The notes below the pieces were generated by a model, which was given only the letters and a program-made list of their open reading frames with translations, had not been told where the DNA came from and made no database searches. Below, in pieces: positions 60,595-64,000 of a stretch of 64,000 bases of DNA. A program made the position numbers and the translations under genes. How positions within the stretch are numbered: the stretch's first letter is position 1; each line of letters opens with the position of its first letter. Origin of the DNA: Selenomonas ruminantium subsp. lactilytica TAM6421 (GTDB taxonomy: Bacteria; Bacillota; Negativicutes; Selenomonadales; Selenomonadaceae); assembly GCF_000284095.1 (NCBI RefSeq), contig NC_017068.1, positions 558,001 through 622,000 of the forward strand, read 5' to 3'.

Positions 60595-61107
60595 ATGGCT
60601 GACGAAGAAAAAGACACAGAGGAAGTGGCAGAGGAGGAACCGAAGAAGAAGTCTCCGATAGTTCTAGTTGTCATTCTGGTATTGATTGGTCTGGTGCTCG
60701 CCGGCGGCATCTCGTTCTTCATAACGACTAAGATGATGGCGGAGACGGCAACAGAGCAGGTCAATGAACATCACGATCCCGGCAAGTTCATCAAGCTTGG
60801 GGATGCAAAAGAAGGTATCCTGGTCAACGTGGGCGGCCAGAAGGCCGGCAAGTTCCTGAAGGCAGGAATTGTCCTGGAGATGAATCCGGGCAAGAAAAGC
60901 AATATGACAGAGGAAGGTGCATTGCTTCCGGAAGCTGAGACCAAGATCCTGGATACGACCATGCAGCTTCTGCGCAGTGCAAAACTGGATGAGTTTGATG
61001 CAAACCGGCAGGACGAACTCAAGAAGAAATTGAAGGATGAATTGAACAACAAACTGGGGCCTGGTTCCGTATATGACGTATATATAACGAGCTTCCTGCT
61101 TCAGTAA
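60595..61107 (+). CDS. fliL: Flagellar basal body-associated protein FliL
   Basis: A 170-residue single-pass membrane protein: acidic N-tail, helix at about 21-45 (PIVLVVILVLIGLVLAGGISFF), periplasmic domain with the C-terminal VYDVYITSFLLQ. It supports stator function. Confidence 0.92.
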   Translation: MADEEKDTEEVAEEEPKKKSPIVLVVILVLIGLVLAGGISFFITTKMMAETATEQVNEHHDPGKFIKLGDAKEGILVNVGGQKAGKFLKAGIVLEMNPGKKSNMTEEGALLPEAETKILDTTMQLLRSAKLDEFDANRQDELKKKLKDELNNKLGPGSVYDVYITSFLLQ

Positions 61108-61143
61108 GAGTGTTCGTATTCCAGCGGAAAGGAGGACGTAAAT

Positions 61144-62148
61144 TTGGCAGATGAAGTACTGTCTCAATCTGAGATAGATAAACTGCTTTCCGCACTGTCA
61201 GATGGAACAGTATCGGCAGAAGAAGTCAAAGCAGACGAAGAACAGAAAAAAATCAAGACATACGACTTCAAGCGTCCAGACAAATTTTCCAAAGATCAGA
61301 TACGAACGCTGTTCATGCTGCATGAGAGCTTTTCCAGGCTCTTGAATACGTATTTGTCCACCCGCCTGCGCACGCTGGTGAATGTAGAGGTAGCCTCCGT
61401 AGAGCAGCTGACTTATCAGGAATTTGTCCAGAGTCTGGCCAATCCCTCCGTGATAAGCATCGTGGCGGTACCGCCGCTCAAGGGCAATATCATCATGGAG
61501 GTCAACACTGAAATAGCCTTTGCCTTCATTGACCGCGTCTTTGGCGGTGAGGGCCGGGTGGGGATAAAACCACGGGTGCTCACGGAGATTGAGGATGTGG
61601 TGGTGCAGCGTTTCATCAATACGGCGCTGGGGCATCTAAAGGAAGCCTGGCTCAATGTGGTGGAGTTTTTTCCCGCTTTGGAAACAACAGAATCCAATCC
61701 CCAGTTCACCCAGATTGTCCCCCCAAGCGACATGGTGGTCATTGTGACCATCCAGATGAGGGTAGGGGAAGTGGAAGGCATGATGAACATCTGCATCCCG
61801 TATCTGGTGCTGGAGCCAGTTATGTCAAAACTCACGACGACCTTCTGGGTAGCATCTGCGGTGTCCAAGGATGACAATCCTGAACAGGTCAGGCTGCTGC
61901 AGAAGAAGATTGAGCGCACCAAGGTGCCCTTTGTGGTACAGTTGGGGTCACTGAATCTTACCATCCATGAGTTCTTAACTCTGGGGTTTGGTGATGTTCT
62001 GCAGATGGATACCCGGGTTAATGATAATCTCTTGTGTTTGGTAGGCAAGAGGCCAAAATTCTACAGTCGTCCTGGCAAATCAGGGAAGAAGATGGCAGTA
62101 CAAATTACCAAAATAATAAGCGAAGGAGATGAGAATGCCGATGAGTGA
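61144..62148 (+). CDS. fliM: Flagellar motor switch protein FliM
   Basis: A 334-residue C-ring protein. The N-terminal CheY-binding peptide LSQSEIDKLLSAL (about 5-17), the CheC-like middle and a C-terminal SpoA domain (about 245-320) are in order. TTG start after AAAGGAGG. Overlaps fliY. Confidence 0.95.
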   Translation: MADEVLSQSEIDKLLSALSDGTVSAEEVKADEEQKKIKTYDFKRPDKFSKDQIRTLFMLHESFSRLLNTYLSTRLRTLVNVEVASVEQLTYQEFVQSLANPSVISIVAVPPLKGNIIMEVNTEIAFAFIDRVFGGEGRVGIKPRVLTEIEDVVVQRFINTALGHLKEAWLNVVEFFPALETTESNPQFTQIVPPSDMVVIVTIQMRVGEVEGMMNICIPYLVLEPVMSKLTTTFWVASAVSKDDNPEQVRLLQKKIERTKVPFVVQLGSLNLTIHEFLTLGFGDVLQMDTRVNDNLLCLVGKRPKFYSRPGKSGKKMAVQITKIISEGDENADE

Positions 62149-63412
62149 CGACGGAAAGATCTCGCAAGCGGAGATTGACGCCCTGCTTAATGGTGGTGCT
62201 ATACCAACGGCAGACGATGCGGCACCGGCAGAAGATGCTGCACCGGCTGAGGCCGCTGAAGAAGCAGCAGCTGAAGCATCAGCTGGCTCCGACAGTAGTT
62301 CATCTCAGTTTGATGATGTACTCACGGATATGGAAAAGGATGCCTTGGGGGAGATTGGCAATATCTCCATGGGCAGTGCCGCAACAACCTTGTCGGTGCT
62401 GTTGGGGCATAAGGTCAATATCACGACGCCCTCGGTGTCTGTATCCTCCATGAGTATAATACAGGAAAAGTACCCCATGCCTTACCTCATTGTTGAGGTG
62501 GGGTATACCATCGGTATAGATGGCAATAATGTCCTGGCTATCCAGGCACAGGATGCAGCCATCATTGCAGATCTGATGATGGGGGGCGACGGCACCAATC
62601 CCGATACGGAAATCAATGAAATCGCCATGAGTGCCGTAGGCGAATCCATGAACCAGATGATGGGCACGGTGGCAACTTCCCTGTCCACCATGTTCAACAA
62701 GAAAATCGATATTTCCCCGCCTAAGGTAAATCTCATTGATTTTGGCAGTGAGGACAAGATTTCTGAGGTACTGGGGAAGACGGAACCCATCGTCTGTACC
62801 TCCTTCCGCATGGAAGTAGATGGCCTTATCGATAGTGAGATCATGCAGATCCTGCCCGTGGAAGTGGCCAAGGAGATGGTGGAATCCCTTACCAATGGAT
62901 CGGCTGAGGAGCCAGAGCCGGAACCGGCGCCAGCTCCGCCGCCACCACCACCAGCAGCGGCTCCACCCCCACCCGCAGCTGCGCCGCCTCCCATGGCGGC
63001 CCCAGCTCAGCAGATGGCCCCACCGGTCATGGCACCGCCGCCTGCGGCAGGAGGATATGGTTACGGCATGCCCATGCAGGGGGTAGCCACCAATATTCCC
63101 GTGCAGCCGGCACAGTTTACACCCTTGAATATGCAGCCGGTACAGGTAAATGATGCCAATATCGGCCTGATTTTGGATGTTCCTCTGTCGGTGACGGTGG
63201 AACTGGGGCGCACCAACAAGTCCATCAAGGAAATACTGGAACTTACAAATGGTTCCATTGTGGAACTTGACAAGCTGGCCGGTGAACCGGTTGACATCAA
63301 TGTCAATGGCAAGTTCCTGGCCAAGGGGGAAGTGGTGGTTATCGATGAGAATTTCGGTGTGCGCATCACCGAAATTGCCAGCCCCGCTGAGCGGGCGGCA
63401 AAATTGCAGTGA
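62135..63412 (+). CDS. fliY: Flagellar motor switch phosphatase FliY/FliN
   Basis: A 425-residue protein with an N-terminal CheY-binding peptide ISQAEIDALLNGG, a CheC-like domain with two phosphatase helices (ALGEIGNISMGSAATTL and SAVGESMNQMMG), a Pro/Ala-rich linker (about 265-320) and a C-terminal FliN/SpoA domain (about 335-420). The Pro-rich linker is unusually long. The ATG at 62135 was chosen among three close ATGs. Confidence 0.93.
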   Translation: MPMSDDGKISQAEIDALLNGGAIPTADDAAPAEDAAPAEAAEEAAAEASAGSDSSSSQFDDVLTDMEKDALGEIGNISMGSAATTLSVLLGHKVNITTPSVSVSSMSIIQEKYPMPYLIVEVGYTIGIDGNNVLAIQAQDAAIIADLMMGGDGTNPDTEINEIAMSAVGESMNQMMGTVATSLSTMFNKKIDISPPKVNLIDFGSEDKISEVLGKTEPIVCTSFRMEVDGLIDSEIMQILPVEVAKEMVESLTNGSAEEPEPEPAPAPPPPPPAAAPPPPAAAPPPMAAPAQQMAPPVMAPPPAAGGYGYGMPMQGVATNIPVQPAQFTPLNMQPVQVNDANIGLILDVPLSVTVELGRTNKSIKEILELTNGSIVELDKLAGEPVDINVNGKFLAKGEVVVIDENFGVRITEIASPAERAAKLQ

Positions 63413-63444
63413 CTCCCTTGGGGCCGTAGGACGTAGAGAAGTTC

Positions 63445-63473
63445 TTGTCTAAAGCAAGACTTTCTTATATAAT
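63445..63473 (+). promoter_or_regulatory. Internal promoter before cheY
   Basis: TTGTCT, a 17-nt spacer and a perfect TATAAT, 50 nt before cheY. Confidence 0.65.
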
Positions 63474-63522
63474 AAAATCATTGAACTAAGTCGGTTGTTT
63501 TTAAGATGAGGAGAGATGGAAC

Positions 63523-63885
63523 ATGGCAGTAAGAGTATTGGTCGTTGACGATGCGGCATTTATGAGAATGATGGTTAAAGATATCCTGTCCAAGAACGGC
63601 TACGAAGTTGTAGGCGAAGCCGAAAATGGCATGAAGGCTTTGGAGAAATATCAGGAGCTCAAACCAGATCTTGTGACCATGGATATCACGATGCCGGAAA
63701 TGGATGGTATTAGTGCCGTTAAGGAAATCAAGAAGGTCGATCCCAACGCCAAGATCGTTATGTGCAGTGCAATGGGCCAGCAGGCAATGGTTATTGAAGC
63801 AATTCAGGCTGGTGCTCGTGACTTTATCGTCAAACCCTTCCAGGCAGATCGTGTGTTGGAGGCTGTCCGTAAAGCAGTGGGCTGA
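63523..63885 (+). CDS. cheY: Chemotaxis response regulator CheY
   Basis: A 120-residue single-domain receiver. LVVDDAAFMRMM at the start gives the acidic pair, the phosphorylation site is in VTMDITMPEMDG (Asp near 54), and the Lys is in FIVKPFQ (near 104). It signals to FliM and FliY. Sits between fliY and fliO as in Bacillus. Confidence 0.95.
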   Translation: MAVRVLVVDDAAFMRMMVKDILSKNGYEVVGEAENGMKALEKYQELKPDLVTMDITMPEMDGISAVKEIKKVDPNAKIVMCSAMGQQAMVIEAIQAGARDFIVKPFQADRVLEAVRKAVG

Positions 63886-64000
63886 TGGAAAGAAAAAGCA
63901 TTTTTCTGGCGTGTTTCGTGGGGATAATCCTGTTTTTGCTAGTTGCAGAACCTGCCCTGGCAGCCGAGGAGGCTGCCAAGGGAGGTTATCTGGCTGGCTA
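63885..64000 (+). CDS. fliO: FliO/FliZ-like flagellar export protein, N-terminal part
   Basis: The first 38 codons are visible, including a signal peptide-like stretch (ERKSIFLACFVGIILFLLV, then EPALAAEEAAK). Position after cheY is that of fliZ (fliO) in Bacillus. The rest lies outside the window, so the call rests on position and signal sequence. Confidence 0.7.
   Translation, partial: MERKSIFLACFVGIILFLLVAEPALAAEEAAKGGYLAG

Noticed and set aside
1-64000. CRISPR arrays, rRNA and tRNA genes
   Set aside because: No regularly spaced repeats and no rRNA or tRNA sequence were recognised by eye.

Overview
The window is about 64 kb of one chromosome from a flagellated anaerobe. It resembles Selenomonas and its relatives (Negativicutes), a placement inferred from gene content and not tested by any search. 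The clues are a Bacillus-type order smf(dprA)-topA-trmFO-hslV-hslU-codY-flgB in an organism that also has a diheme-type fumarate reductase/succinate dehydrogenase with a two-subunit class I fumarase, typical of succinate/propionate fermenters, and moderately GC-rich genes with AT-rich intergenic regions. No rRNA, tRNA or CRISPR array was seen.

Layout. 1-1072: end of moaA and a MOSC-MogA fusion (molybdenum cofactor). 1082-5735: a two-gene flagellar hook locus. Two divergent flgE paralogues flank a Hin-like serine recombinase bounded by a perfect 17-bp inverted repeat. 5775-5920: a cluster of three hairpins with GGGATT loops. 6071-11839: M48 protease, an AAA+/Fis regulator, trmB and an FtsW/RodA protein. 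11875-12336 (minus): YgbA-type protein. 12491-17576: small membrane protein, DegS-like kinase, Orn/Lys/Arg decarboxylase, tmk, rnmV, rsmA. 17992-24148: NhaC antiporter, murI, thioesterase, a hypothetical protein, a CofE-like ligase, rph, XTP/dITP pyrophosphatase, phosphodiesterase. 24422-29266: fumarase and fumarate reductase/SDH operon. 29392-34588: hypotheticals, flotillin, a PAS-GGDEF-EAL protein, queF. 34615-37625: a pyridoxamine kinase gene split by an IS607-family element (TnpA+TnpB). 37627-41736: radical SAM protein, a decayed minus-strand gene, yqeB, comFC, dprA. 41741-48242: topA, trmFO, hslVU, codY. 48445-64000: flagellar basal body, motor and export genes flgB to fliO, interrupted by an amidase, a SEC-C protein and a MATE transporter.

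The most striking system is the hook locus. The invertible segment (3257-4023) carries the recombinase gene. At its right end, pointing at flgE2, it has a sigma-28-like promoter (3955-3981) with a 13/15 CodY-box match just upstream (3929-3943). Inversion would point the same promoter at flgE1, so the cell could alternate between two hook proteins with different surface domains. Both flgE leaders carry a hairpin with a GGATT loop, with different stem sequences that still pair, plus an identical 17-mer containing ACAAGGA. These are CsrA-like features. The hairpin cluster downstream of flgE2 repeats the GGATT loop three times and could be a CsrA-binding RNA. codY is in the same window, and the flagellar operon lacks fliK-flgD-flgE at the place where Bacillus has them. 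The regulatory model is inference; the repeats, gene orientations and motifs are read directly from the sequence.

Start codons were chosen by Shine-Dalgarno spacing. Promoter and box calls are pattern matches made by eye.
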